From positions 1-33,905 of IMG/VR virus record IMGVR_UViG_3300008259_000193: 33,905 bases of DNA. The stretch is one strand, 5' to 3'. This stretch comes from a virus. Every line of letters begins with the position of its first letter. Position 1 is the first letter of the stretch. Below the pieces are notes generated by a model. That model was given only the letters and a program-made list of their open reading frames with translations. It searched no databases and was not told the origin of the DNA. Position numbers and translations under genes: made by a program. Below are positions 20,884-30,636 of the stretch, piece by piece.

Positions 20884-23800
20884 ATGCCTCCTGAGAATTT
20901 AGTTGATTACACCGCAAGCCCTGAAGAGCCAAGTCTCGATGCGATGCGATACGCGCTAACCCAGCGCAATGCCACACCCAATCAGCAGCAACAACGCCCA
21001 CTGGATAGCGTTACCGACACGTTCAAACGCCTTGCGACGGAGTTTAACCCGTTGATGATAGGTCGCACGCTGCAGGACGCGCCTAAGATTTTGTACAACG
21101 CAGCCGTTGCGCCTGTTGCCAGTACTTGGGCCGGTGCGTTAAAGAACATACAAGCTGCAGGGGCTGCCAAGGCGTATGGCGCATTGGGCATGCCGCAAGA
21201 AGCCGCAGAAGCCAAGAGTCGCATACAGCCCGTAACGCCGCAAAGTTTGCAGGCGCCATTGCGTTCGGCGACGGGTCAACAAACACAGGAAGCGTTAGGC
21301 GAGGCGTTTAACGCATTGCATCTCCCCCCGATGGGGCCAGGCTCAGGTATGCCAGGCACTGCCCCACTGAGTCCGCGGCCTTTCCTTACACCTAACGATG
21401 TAAGGGTCATGGGTGCAAAGGCTACGCACGCTGTGCGCGAGGCCGGGCAAATCCCGACGGACATCGCCAATGTGAGAGGCGCAGGCATTCAACGCCTTAG
21501 CCCGTTGACGGGCCAGCCTTCTGTAGGTAGTCGAATTGGCTCGGCAATTGAAGGCACGGCGCAAACTGCAGGGCGCGTAGGCGATGTGGCTCGTGATGTA
21601 GGGCAATCAACGGCGGATTACATGCAAATGCGGCGTGACATGGGCTTGAGCCCAGTGCCAGGCGTGCCGCCTGAGTTCTTTCCCGACTTGAATCTGTATG
21701 CCATGCGGCCTAAAGACTCGACGCTTGTCACGCCATCGGTCCCGCCTACAAAAGATGTGACCGCGTTGGATATAGGCACCGCGCCACAGACCGCAATTCA
21801 TGACATAGGCGCGCATAGGCCTGAGTTGCGCCCGTCCGATGCATTGGCGTATTTGGCAGGCATGGACTTGGACGTTCCACGCACTGACGAGCAAGGCTTT
21901 GCGCCTATTACATCCACGCGCGCAGATGCATTTCGCGCTTTTGTAGAGGCCAAAGCACAAGAGCTATATCCGGACGCGCCTAATGCTCGCGAGGCCGTAC
22001 TTGCGATGGATGACCGCTTTTCGCGGCAAGCGGATAGGGACGAATCGCGTATAAAGTTGTACGACCAGTTTCGTGAATCGCCGGAAGGCAAAGCCGTTGG
22101 CATGGATGATTTGCCATCGTCAAAGGAGTTGCAAGAGCGCCACGCTGCGGCGTCGCAATGGCTTAACTCTACGCTTTTAAACTACGTTAAACGCAAGTTT
22201 GGCGCTGAAGGTGATCCTTTGGTGCAGCAGGCATCACAAGGTATCACCATGCTACCGGCCGAGGACGTGCGTCGCATGGCAGAAAACGTTAACGAAGATG
22301 TCTTAAAGCGGCGCAGAGCTCAGACAGGCATGCCCGTTGCAGGCACCCTTGCACCTGCCATTCGAGATAAGTCAGTTGAGCTGGCTGATGCCACTGCAGC
22401 GGTGGAGCAGCTGGAACAGCGCCGTGAAGAGTATCGTAACGTTGCAATGCAGCAAGGTCTGCCCGATCCGGCGCAATTGCCTGAGTACGCGGCAACAACA
22501 AACCCGTTGAACGCAGCAGTTAACAAGCGCGATAAGTTGCAAGAAGAGCTAAATAACCTGCAGCTTGGTCGTGACTATGAAAAGATATCTGACATCGCCG
22601 TAGCGGTTGACACGCAACCTAGTTTACTAGGCAAAATTGAGTACCCGCAGCAACAGTTTTACCCGTCGGTTACGCGTGCGCGACCCGATGAGACGCTATT
22701 TCACATTTCTAAAGCAGGGCCACTTCAAAATACAGGCTTTAATGAATTGGCGGCGCAGTTTTATGACGACGTAATTCGTGGCAATATTCCCGTTGACAAG
22801 CTAAAAGGCTTGACCGTTGAGAAATATGTGCGCAACAAAGTTGAGGGCCGCGTTGCTGAAGAAAAACGCCAAGCACAAGCAACGGCGGAGTTGAAAAACA
22901 GCATTGAGTCGCGCATGCAACAGGACATGCAGCGGTACGTCAAGCCTGAGAATTACTTTGGCAACGTTGGCGTGTTGGAGCTTAGCACAAGTACGGGCTT
23001 TACGCCTGAGCAAATTCGTCAATTAATTAGCGACGACACGTTGGTGTTGGATCACTGCGTTGCCGAGGGTCCTACGCCTGGCAGCAAGGCAAAAAATCTT
23101 TGGAATGGCAAAGAGCGCAGGTATATGCCATTGGTTGACCCAATAACGGGCCAATTGTCACCGGGCGCACCTCGTCAGTACACTCGGTATATGCGCGAAG
23201 CTGGCGACCCAGACCCAAGTCGCGCAAGCATGCTGGCCAGTGTCCGCGATAAAAACACCGGTTTGCCTGTCGCAACCATTGAGTTTCAGCACGCCTCAAA
23301 TGGCAAGTATCGTATCGGCTACGCGTCAGGCTATCAAAACGGCAATGTCAAAAATGAGTACCATGAGGCTATCAAAGAGTACTTGAATTCTCGTGCCGAT
23401 ATGATTGAGGGCAGCGGTGATAATCTTTCACATGTAGGTTTGCTTGACTTGCATAGCACAGAGGCGACTGGTGAACTACAACGCATATTAGGCGTGCCGC
23501 GGCGCGATGCTGGCGCATTGCTAGATGCTGAGCTCGCAAACGGCACGTTGCCGCGGTTTGGTACAAGAGATGACCTGCGGCAAATTTTTACAGTTCCACA
23601 AACTGCGCCTGTAGTTCAGCAGCCTGCAACGACGCAACCTGCGCAGCAGAGCATGACTGCCACCGACCTGTACGAGTACTTACAACGTATAGGACGAACA
23701 ATCGGGGTTGACGAAAGCGCTGCAATAGCGCATGCACTACGCACAGTGCAGCGATCCTTTGATGGCGTGCCATCGTATAATGATCTATTGCGTGAGCAGC

Positions 23801-25644
23801 CTACCGCGTTTGCAGAGCGCGTTGCAGACCTCGCTTCAGAACAAGGCAACGCAATTGTTGAGCAAGCATTGCTTGATCTTGCTGACCGCATTGCGCCACC
23901 TGTGCCGCCCGCGCAGCCCTTAAACCCGCCAGAGGCGTGGCCTCTTGCGCAGCCCGAAGCACAACAACCTGAAGCGCAAGGCCGCGGCGCAGGGGCGCCT
24001 TTGGTGCCTAGCACACGGCTGGCAATTGATGACGCCTTTGAGCTTGCTGCGCGTGGCTTACAAGGTAATGATAATGCCACACGTAGGTTTGCTGCTATTG
24101 AGAGTGACTTCCGTGACACATATTTGCAGCCTAACACAACAATGGGTGATTTGCGTGTGTTGCGTACTCGCATAGAAAATGCAATTGACCATTATGATAC
24201 GGTTGCGCCATGGCCGGAAATTGCTGACGCATTGCGCAATGATTTGCTGCCTGCAATAAACGCTATAATTGAGCCGCAGCAGCAGCAACCTGCAGCTCAG
24301 CAGCGTCCCGCACTTGGCGTGTTTGAAGAATTTGCCATAGCTCGGGATTTGCTTGAAGACGCGCGTCTTGATAATCAAACGTTTAACATTGGCGATTTAA
24401 GCACTACACTGTTTGCGCTTGAGAATGGCAATTTTGATGACCCGCGATTTAGGGCACTAGGTCCAAACAGCGCGGCTGCACAACGTGAAGTTGCAAATGC
24501 ACTTCGTCAAACAATGCAAGACGCAGGTATTCCACTGCCTTTTGCGCAGCAGCCCGCAGCAGCTCCGCAGCAACCTACGCCTCAAGCGCAAGCTCGCATC
24601 GACAACATTCGTGCGGCTGATTTAGCCGACATTGTCAACTTTATCGACCCTAATAGATGGCCTTTGCTTGACGCACGCGTTGATCAAGCAGCACAAGGCG
24701 TATATCCAGCAGATGCAGCCACGATAGCAGAGGCCATTCGCAATGGGCAAATGACTGACATTACAAACGGGCTTGATGTCGTTGAGCGTGAGCTTGTTGC
24801 GCGAAACACGCAGCAACTTATTGAAGTCAATGCGCGCAGACAAGGTGCTGCCGCTGAGCAGCCTGTAGATCAGTTTGATCGCGTGCCATTTGATGATGCA
24901 ATAGTCAATTTTCATAACGAGTTAATAGAGCTGGCAAGTGAAGAAAGCAATTGGGGTTTAGCCATTGCTGAGGTTGACCGCATACTGGATGACCTACAGC
25001 ATGGCGCGGATTCAATTTATGGCTTATGGGAAGGCGATGAACCGCTTACCAATCGCGAGCGTGCGTACTTGACAGAAAAGCTTCGTGCGCTTCGTCAAGA
25101 GTACGAAATATACGCGGCGGACGCGGCAAGGGAGGAAGGTTTAGGCGATTGGGAGCCTGATCCTAACCATCCTGCTAATCGTCCTGTTAATCAGGCAATG
25201 CCGCGGGAACGACCCGCTACTGTACCATTTGCGCCTATTTCTCGTAATGCTGCAAATATGTCGTATGAGCAATTGCAAGAGGCATTAACCCCTGCGCAGA
25301 TTAGCGCGGTGGACGCAATCTATGACGATTTAGTTCGTGCTAACACCACGGCGGATGACTTAGATGTCGTTGCGCAATTGGTGTTTAACTACCCAATGAG
25401 TCTTTGGGAAGGCTTGTCAATTATTCCGCGAGCATTGCTTTACAAAGAGCTTACGATCGCGGCAGACAGTCTTAGAGAGCGTGAGGGCAGGCAGCAGCCA
25501 CCACAAGGCTATAAGTCAGGCGGCATTGTACGCAAGTCAGCGCCATCTCATAGTTTTGCACTGAAGTACGCAAACGGTGGTACAGTACCACAAACTCAAA
25601 GCTTGGACGCTATGAAATACGAACTTATGATGCGGAGTAAATGA
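20884..25644 (+). CDS. giant virion-operon protein with PcfJ-like domain
   Basis: A 1586-residue protein between terminase and portal; the ATG at 20884 follows AAGAGGG. The N-terminal 300 residues are alanine- and proline-rich. A segment near residues 635-850 has KGLTVEKYVRNKV, then VLDHCVAEG (H724, C725), then SVRDKNTGLPVATIEF (about 785) and YQNGN (817). It resembles the PcfJ-like domain of large polyvalent proteins of phages and conjugative elements. After about residue 930 come helical segments joined by Q/P-rich linkers. The ends share SLDAMRY (residue 17) and SLDAMKY (residue 1573). The tail has YKSGGIV and KYANGGTV. It may be packaged and injected; this is inferred. Confidence 0.7.
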   Translation: MPPENLVDYTASPEEPSLDAMRYALTQRNATPNQQQQRPLDSVTDTFKRLATEFNPLMIGRTLQDAPKILYNAAVAPVASTWAGALKNIQAAGAAKAYGALGMPQEAAEAKSRIQPVTPQSLQAPLRSATGQQTQEALGEAFNALHLPPMGPGSGMPGTAPLSPRPFLTPNDVRVMGAKATHAVREAGQIPTDIANVRGAGIQRLSPLTGQPSVGSRIGSAIEGTAQTAGRVGDVARDVGQSTADYMQMRRDMGLSPVPGVPPEFFPDLNLYAMRPKDSTLVTPSVPPTKDVTALDIGTAPQTAIHDIGAHRPELRPSDALAYLAGMDLDVPRTDEQGFAPITSTRADAFRAFVEAKAQELYPDAPNAREAVLAMDDRFSRQADRDESRIKLYDQFRESPEGKAVGMDDLPSSKELQERHAAASQWLNSTLLNYVKRKFGAEGDPLVQQASQGITMLPAEDVRRMAENVNEDVLKRRRAQTGMPVAGTLAPAIRDKSVELADATAAVEQLEQRREEYRNVAMQQGLPDPAQLPEYAATTNPLNAAVNKRDKLQEELNNLQLGRDYEKISDIAVAVDTQPSLLGKIEYPQQQFYPSVTRARPDETLFHISKAGPLQNTGFNELAAQFYDDVIRGNIPVDKLKGLTVEKYVRNKVEGRVAEEKRQAQATAELKNSIESRMQQDMQRYVKPENYFGNVGVLELSTSTGFTPEQIRQLISDDTLVLDHCVAEGPTPGSKAKNLWNGKERRYMPLVDPITGQLSPGAPRQYTRYMREAGDPDPSRASMLASVRDKNTGLPVATIEFQHASNGKYRIGYASGYQNGNVKNEYHEAIKEYLNSRADMIEGSGDNLSHVGLLDLHSTEATGELQRILGVPRRDAGALLDAELANGTLPRFGTRDDLRQIFTVPQTAPVVQQPATTQPAQQSMTATDLYEYLQRIGRTIGVDESAAIAHALRTVQRSFDGVPSYNDLLREQPTAFAERVADLASEQGNAIVEQALLDLADRIAPPVPPAQPLNPPEAWPLAQPEAQQPEAQGRGAGAPLVPSTRLAIDDAFELAARGLQGNDNATRRFAAIESDFRDTYLQPNTTMGDLRVLRTRIENAIDHYDTVAPWPEIADALRNDLLPAINAIIEPQQQQPAAQQRPALGVFEEFAIARDLLEDARLDNQTFNIGDLSTTLFALENGNFDDPRFRALGPNSAAAQREVANALRQTMQDAGIPLPFAQQPAAAPQQPTPQAQARIDNIRAADLADIVNFIDPNRWPLLDARVDQAAQGVYPADAATIAEAIRNGQMTDITNGLDVVERELVARNTQQLIEVNARRQGAAAEQPVDQFDRVPFDDAIVNFHNELIELASEESNWGLAIAEVDRILDDLQHGADSIYGLWEGDEPLTNRERAYLTEKLRALRQEYEIYAADAAREEGLGDWEPDPNHPANRPVNQAMPRERPATVPFAPISRNAANMSYEQLQEALTPAQISAVDAIYDDLVRANTTADDLDVVAQLVFNYPMSLWEGLSIIPRALLYKELTIAADSLREREGRQQPPQGYKSGGIVRKSAPSHSFALKYANGGTVPQTQSLDAMKYELMMRSK

Positions 25645-28190
25645 TGGCAACACAGATGCCGATACCTCCTGACTTTGGGCGCTTTGTTGGCCCCGTAGCA
25701 GAGCAAGAAGATGATGACGGGCAAAAGCAATCGGTCTTTGAGATCTTTAACGCGGAAGAGCCCGAGCCGGATGTTGAAGAGCTGCCTGACGGCTCGGCCA
25801 TTGTCCGCTTGGATGATGATAAGCTGCAAGGCCCAGACGTAGATCCGGACTTTTATGAGAACTTGGCCGAGCGGTTGCCGGCATCGGATCTTAAGAAATT
25901 AGCCATTAAGTACCTGGACCTGATTGAAAAGGATAAGGAGGCGCGCGAGGAGCGTGATAAGCAGTATGAAGAAGGCCTACGTAGAACGGGATTGGGAAAT
26001 GACGCCCCTGGTGGAGCGCAGTTTACCGGAGCCAGTAAAGTCGTCCATCCCGTCATGGCAGAAGCCTGCGTTGATTTCTCCGCCCGCGCCATTAAGGAGC
26101 TCTTTCCTCCTGACGGACCAGTCAAAACCAAGATCATTGGCGAGACTACTGATGAGAAAATAAAGCGCGCCGAGCGTAAGCGCGACTTTATGAATTGGCA
26201 GCTCACTGAGCAGATTGAGGAGTACCGCGATGAGTTGGAGCAGTTGCTTACGCAAAAGCCGCTTGGCGGATCACAGTATTTGAAGCTGTGGTATGACGAG
26301 TACAAGCGCAGGCCGTGCGCCGAGTTTGTGCCAATTGACAACATTTACTTACCGTTTGCTGCTGCAAACTTTTACACTGCGCAGCGCGTAACCGAAGTCA
26401 ACGACATCACGCAGGAGACGTTTGAGCTTCGTATTGCGCAAAAAATGTACACCGACATCGATTTGGTGCGCGCAACGCAAGAGCCTGAGCAAACCAAAGC
26501 GGAAAAGGCTAATGACAAAATCGAAGGCCGCTCTAGTCAGGAGATTAACGTCGACGGCGTCCGCAGGGTGTACCACATTTACACGTGGCTGGAAACGGAA
26601 GATGATTCTTTTACCAAAGGCGAGCGGGCACCGTACATCTTGATGATTGATGACTTTACGGGCGAGGTGGTAGGCCTGTATCGTAATTGGGAAAAAGGCG
26701 ACGACACGCTAACCAAGCTCGATTGGCTTGTTGAGTTTAAGTTTATTCCTTGGCGAGGAGCCTACGCCATTGGTTTGCCACACTTGATTGGCGGTTTAGC
26801 CGCTGCACTTACAGGCTCACTTCGTGCTTTGCTGGACGCCGCGCATATCAACAACGCACCGACCATGCTGAAGCTAAAAGGTGCAAAAATCTCCGGTCAA
26901 TCCACGCAGATTGAGCCTACACAAGTTGCGGAGATTGAAGGCGCCCCGGGTGTTGATGATGTGCGTAAGATTGCAATGCCTGTGCCTTTCAATCCACCAA
27001 GCGTTGTACTCTTTCAATTGCTAGGCTGGCTTACCGGCGCGGCAAAAGGCGTCGTTACCACCGCCGAGGAAAAGATTGCCGACGTCAACAGCAATGCGCC
27101 GGTAGGCACTACGCAGGCGTTGATTGAGCAAGGCGCCGCGGTGTTTAGCGCCATCCACGCGCGGTTGCATAATAGCCAAGCTCGCGTTCTTAAGATCCTT
27201 AACCGCTTGAACCGTTGGTACTTTGATGAGCAGTACAAAGGACATATGGTCGAGGACCTTGGTATAACCAAGGAAGACTTTGAGCGCGACACGGACATCA
27301 TCCCGGTCTCGGACCCGCACATCTTTGCTGAGACGCAGCGATACGCGCAGGTGCAAACCCTTGCCGCACGGGCACAGGCCAATCCCGACTTGTACAACCG
27401 CTTGGCCGTTGAGAAACGAATCCTTAAGCAGATTAAGCTGCCGGACATCAACGAAGTGTTGCCTGACCCGCAGAATGTCAAGGAGATGAACCCCGCATTG
27501 GAAAACGTAGCCATGACGCTCGGCAAGCCGGTAGGCGCCTTTCCCGCGCAAGATCATTTGGCCCATATTCAAGTTCACTTGGATTACATGCGCGATCCGG
27601 TGTATGGCGCAAATCCTATCATCGCGCCGGCATTTACGCCACAATGCCTGGAGCATTTGAAGCAACACCTTGTGTTGTGGTACCTTAATCATGTTGAGCA
27701 ATACGCCGCGTCCGCGCTGTCTCGGCCTTTCAACATTTTGAAAGAGCAAGTGCTGCCTGCAGAAGCCGATCAGCTGCTTGCAGCAGTTGCGCAACATGTC
27801 CACCAAGATACGAGCCAGACTTTTGGCGGCGTAACGCCGGTCATTGCGCAGGCACTGCAAATGCTGAAGCAAATGCAAGGCCAACCGCCGTTGGATCCGG
27901 CAACGCAGGCGTTTGTGCAAACCAGCATGGCTGAAACACAGCGCAGAGCAGCAAAAGATCAAGGCGAGTTGCAGTTGAATGTTGCCAAGATGCAGCAGAA
28001 CGACCAGCACTTTATGATTGATAAGCAAACCGAGCTGATCAAAAATACGGAAGACAACTTGGTGCAGGAAAGAATCAAGTCGGCAGAGCTTACGCGTGAT
28101 GCTGCCAGCTTGCAAACTGAGCAGTTTAAGACTGCGATCGACGCGCAAAACGCAATCCAATCTACTCTAGGAGTTCAAAATGGCCAATGA
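25641..28190 (+). CDS. portal protein
   Basis: An 849-residue head-tail connector through which DNA is packaged. The acidic N-terminus is followed by a portal-like core: QFTGASKVVHPVMAEACVDF near residue 130, then KPLGGSQYLKLWYDEYKRRP, IDNIYLPFAA, and a long central-helix region (HLIGGLAAALTGSLRALLDAA). The glutamine-rich C-terminal helices end at residue 849. The layout matches the large SU10/phiEco32-type portals I know. The start overlaps the giant gene's stop (AAATGATG); the ATG at 25644 has the better distance to GGAG. It precedes scaffold and capsid genes as expected. Confidence 0.88.
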   Translation: MMATQMPIPPDFGRFVGPVAEQEDDDGQKQSVFEIFNAEEPEPDVEELPDGSAIVRLDDDKLQGPDVDPDFYENLAERLPASDLKKLAIKYLDLIEKDKEAREERDKQYEEGLRRTGLGNDAPGGAQFTGASKVVHPVMAEACVDFSARAIKELFPPDGPVKTKIIGETTDEKIKRAERKRDFMNWQLTEQIEEYRDELEQLLTQKPLGGSQYLKLWYDEYKRRPCAEFVPIDNIYLPFAAANFYTAQRVTEVNDITQETFELRIAQKMYTDIDLVRATQEPEQTKAEKANDKIEGRSSQEINVDGVRRVYHIYTWLETEDDSFTKGERAPYILMIDDFTGEVVGLYRNWEKGDDTLTKLDWLVEFKFIPWRGAYAIGLPHLIGGLAAALTGSLRALLDAAHINNAPTMLKLKGAKISGQSTQIEPTQVAEIEGAPGVDDVRKIAMPVPFNPPSVVLFQLLGWLTGAAKGVVTTAEEKIADVNSNAPVGTTQALIEQGAAVFSAIHARLHNSQARVLKILNRLNRWYFDEQYKGHMVEDLGITKEDFERDTDIIPVSDPHIFAETQRYAQVQTLAARAQANPDLYNRLAVEKRILKQIKLPDINEVLPDPQNVKEMNPALENVAMTLGKPVGAFPAQDHLAHIQVHLDYMRDPVYGANPIIAPAFTPQCLEHLKQHLVLWYLNHVEQYAASALSRPFNILKEQVLPAEADQLLAAVAQHVHQDTSQTFGGVTPVIAQALQMLKQMQGQPPLDPATQAFVQTSMAETQRRAAKDQGELQLNVAKMQQNDQHFMIDKQTELIKNTEDNLVQERIKSAELTRDAASLQTEQFKTAIDAQNAIQSTLGVQNGQ

Positions 28191-28467
28191 AGGTATCAAT
28201 ATGCATAAGCGTTTGGCAATGGGCGCGTCTGAAGGGACGGCCAAAGCCAGTGGCAAAAGTGTGATTCAAAAGTACGCAGCAGGCGGGTCGGTAATGCCTG
28301 AGTCGCGAGTGGCAAACCTGCCTGCTCGTGGCTCCGCGCCGCCGCCTCTTCCTAAACCTGGCGGCAAAATTGCCACTATGAAAAAAGGTGGCGCTGCTAA
28401 AAAAGGCCCCGGCATTATGATTGCCGTGGCCGTCCCCGTGAAGAAATCTGCAGGTCGTGGCCGTTGA
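28180..28467 (+). CDS. small basic protein with VIQKYAAGGSV motif
   Basis: A 95-residue, strongly basic protein rich in G, A, K and P. The motif VIQKYAAGGSV (residues 28-38) recurs in variant form in gene 32679-33116 and at the C-terminus of the giant protein. A KKGGAAKKGPG stretch and a GRGR terminus make it suited to binding DNA or an acidic surface. The ATG overlaps the portal end by 11 bases and follows AGGAG. It is probably a minor virion component; no family is recognised. Confidence 0.7.
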   Translation: MANEGINMHKRLAMGASEGTAKASGKSVIQKYAAGGSVMPESRVANLPARGSAPPPLPKPGGKIATMKKGGAAKKGPGIMIAVAVPVKKSAGRGR

Positions 28468-28474
28468 GCAATCA

Positions 28475-28660
28475 ATGTCTATGCTTGGAGATTTCATCGG
28501 CCGCGTAAAGGTTGAGCAGGCCAAACTTGCGGAGAGCCTTACACAAGGCTTGGCCACAAATTTTGAGACCTACCAGCGTTTAGTCGGCCGGCACCAAGGC
28601 TTGCAAGAAGCCTTGTCCATTCTTAATCAACTACTTGAAGAGGAACGAGATGGCAATTGA
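28475..28660 (+). CDS. small helical protein, 61 residues
   Basis: The protein begins MSMLGDFIGRVKVEQAKLAE and is one or two amphipathic helices (TNFETYQRLVGRHQGLQEAL), ending EEERDGN. The start is uncertain: GTG at 28457 overlaps the preceding gene, while ATG at 28475 has only GAG nearby. It ends 11 bases inside the GroES-like gene. Its place between portal and scaffold genes suggests a small morphogenesis protein. No family is recognised. Confidence 0.65.
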   Translation: MSMLGDFIGRVKVEQAKLAESLTQGLATNFETYQRLVGRHQGLQEALSILNQLLEEERDGN

Positions 28661-29087
28661 ACTTATGCCGGAGGCTTCGAATGAAGCCGAGTTGCGGGAA
28701 GCATTTCCTGCAGTTGACCCCGGTGCAATCCCCGTAGGTGGTAGGATCTTGGTGCAATGGCGCGCCGTGCGCGACAAGATCACTAGCTCAGGCATTGTGC
28801 TGCCTGAGGAAACCAAAGAGACTGAAAAGTGGAATACGCAGGTTGCAAAAGTTGTTGCAATTGGCCCACTTGCCTTTAAGAAACGCGATTCCATGGAGCC
28901 GTGGCCCGAAGGCAGTTGGATTGCCGTCGGGGATTACGTGCGTATGCCTAAATGGGGCGGCGACCGCTGGGAAGTACCCTTTGAGGTTGACAATGCCAAA
29001 GGCAAAGCGCTTTTTAGCATCTTTAACGACCACGAGGTGATTGCAAAAGTCACCGGTGACCCGTTAAAAGTAAAAGCTTTCGTGTAA
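28650..29087 (+). CDS. GroES-like co-chaperonin
   Basis: A 145-residue protein with the Cpn10 pattern: VGGRILVQWRAVRDK, a mobile-loop-like segment ITSSGIVLPEE, KVVAIGPLAF, VGDYVRMPKWGGDRW and a final FNDHEVIAKV. It would cap the host GroEL chamber to help fold the capsid protein, as T4 gp31 does; this is the family role, not shown here. It is longer than the host protein (about 95 residues), with an acidic N-terminus and an extension in the middle. The ATG at 28650 follows GAGGAACGAG. It lies before the scaffold and capsid genes. Confidence 0.82.
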   Translation: MAIELMPEASNEAELREAFPAVDPGAIPVGGRILVQWRAVRDKITSSGIVLPEETKETEKWNTQVAKVVAIGPLAFKKRDSMEPWPEGSWIAVGDYVRMPKWGGDRWEVPFEVDNAKGKALFSIFNDHEVIAKVTGDPLKVKAFV

Positions 29088-29104
29088 GCTTTGGAGAATG
29101 ACAC

Positions 29105-30097
29105 ATGACACCTACTGAAAAGTTGGACTTGCAAGTCGCTGAGGAGGCTGATGGCTCCGCAGTGGTGCAAATGCCCGAAAATGACAGCAACGAGCTCTCG
29201 AGTGCAGCTGATAACTCACAAAATGATGATCACGATGCATCAGATGAGGCTCAGGGACCCCAAAATGATGACGATAGGGGTATACAGGACGATGATCCTG
29301 AACGTGAGGCCCTTAGGGCTGCACGCCGAGATGAAAGAAGGCTAAAAAAGCAGCTTCATCGTGAAAAAGCACGTGAATCTAACCACTTGATCACTGCATT
29401 GCGTAAACAAAACCAAGAACTTGCACAACGAGTGGCTACTTTGGAGACAAAGACCTCTGGTGCGGAGCTTGCAAGACTTGATAAGGCCATTGAAGACTCG
29501 CAAACGCGTGTTGAGTACGCGAAAATGAAGCTTCAAGATGCTGTAAACTCACGAAATGGTGCTGAAGTCACCAAAGCCCAGCAGTTGTGGTATGACAACC
29601 AGCGGCAGTTGGAGACTTTGCAGTCAATGAAGACCAATGCCACCAAGCACATTTCGCAGCCTAAGCAGCAAATCAAAGGGCCTGACCCGACGGTTCAGCG
29701 TATGGCTGCGACATGGATGGAGCGGAATACCTGGTACGATCCTCAGCTTAAAGACGCGGATTCCAAGGTTGCGCAATCCATTGATCAGTCTTTGACCGAG
29801 GAAGGCTTTGACCCCGCTCTTGCGGATTATTGGGATGAGCTTGATGAGAGGCTTCAAAAATACCTTCCACATCGCTATAATTCCGGGTATAGTAGCAATA
29901 CGAAAACTTCCAGACCCAGATCTGTTGTGACAAGTTCAGGACGTGAAGCAGTATCCAGCATACGGGCCAACGAATTCAGAGTTGACCCGGAGCGTGTACG
30001 TGCGCTTAAAGAAGCAGGCATGTGGGATAACGTGGAGCTTCGCAACAAGATGATTCGCAAATTTGCTGACTTTGATCGACAACAGAAAAGAGGTTAA
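29105..30097 (+). CDS. capsid scaffolding protein
   Basis: A 330-residue protein expected to guide procapsid assembly and then leave. The N-terminal 70 residues are very acidic and low in complexity (QNDDHDASDEAQ). Residues about 70-185 form a long coiled coil (RRLKKQLHREKARE, LARLDKAIEDSQTRVEYAKM). A tryptophan-containing domain follows (RMAATWMERNTWYDP). The basic C-terminus (RNKMIRKFADFDRQQKRG) would bind the coat protein. Location before the capsid gene supports the call. The start follows GGAGAATGACAC. Confidence 0.8.
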   Translation: MTPTEKLDLQVAEEADGSAVVQMPENDSNELSSAADNSQNDDHDASDEAQGPQNDDDRGIQDDDPEREALRAARRDERRLKKQLHREKARESNHLITALRKQNQELAQRVATLETKTSGAELARLDKAIEDSQTRVEYAKMKLQDAVNSRNGAEVTKAQQLWYDNQRQLETLQSMKTNATKHISQPKQQIKGPDPTVQRMAATWMERNTWYDPQLKDADSKVAQSIDQSLTEEGFDPALADYWDELDERLQKYLPHRYNSGYSSNTKTSRPRSVVTSSGREAVSSIRANEFRVDPERVRALKEAGMWDNVELRNKMIRKFADFDRQQKRG

Positions 30098-30099
30098 TC

Positions 30100-30636
30100 A
30101 TGGATGACCGTATTCGTAAAAATACTCGTATGGACCGCAGTAGCCGTGGGCAAGAAGATGCCTCGCGTGCTGCGCCAGAAGAAAACTTTGTTTCATCTGA
30201 GGAACGTCGTAAGATGTTCCGCTCGGAATGGCTGCAAGAAGCTCTTCCGACTCCGCCAGAAATTCCTGGCTATCATCTGTGCTGGTTGTCTTCCAATAAC
30301 CAATATGACCCTATTCACAAGCGAATGAGAATGGGCTATGAGCCCGTGAAAGCCGATGAACTACCAGGCTTTGATCATTTGAAAGTGAAAGCTGGTGAGC
30401 ACGTCGGCTTTGTTGCTTGCAATGAAATGCTGCTGTATAAGTTGCCTATGGACATCTATCAGCAGTTGATGCTTGAGCTTCATTATCATGCCCCTCTCGA
30501 GGAGCAGGAAAAGATCAAGGTTCAACAAGAGCAATTGTTAGGCGCGCGCGACAGTCATGGCAAGACGTTGGTTTCTATTGAAGGCGATGGCATGAACTTT
30601 GACGCCAAAGTCAAGTCACTTCCAGTGTTTAACTGA
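30100..30636 (+). CDS. conserved phage head-operon protein
   Basis: A 178-residue protein beginning MDDRIRKNTRMDRSSRGQED. The core has EIPGYHLCWLSSNNQYDPIH, then RMGYEPVKADELPGF and HVGFVACNEMLLYKLP, a pattern I recall next to scaffold genes in large-portal phages. The N-terminus is polar and disordered, and the C-terminus is charged. No catalytic motif is evident. The ATG at 30100 lies behind GAGGTTAATC, 2 bases after the scaffold stop. It is probably a minor head or morphogenesis protein. Confidence 0.75.
   Translation: MDDRIRKNTRMDRSSRGQEDASRAAPEENFVSSEERRKMFRSEWLQEALPTPPEIPGYHLCWLSSNNQYDPIHKRMRMGYEPVKADELPGFDHLKVKAGEHVGFVACNEMLLYKLPMDIYQQLMLELHYHAPLEEQEKIKVQQEQLLGARDSHGKTLVSIEGDGMNFDAKVKSLPVFN

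Noticed and set aside
24058-24378. minus-strand frames inside the giant gene
   Set aside because: They lie in a continuous plus-strand frame of 1586 codons and lack ribosome binding sites and family features.
27021-28160. 379-codon open frame on the minus strand across the portal gene
   Set aside because: It is fully antisense to a well-supported portal gene, is leucine-, histidine- and arginine-rich as expected for antisense translation, and has no domain pattern.
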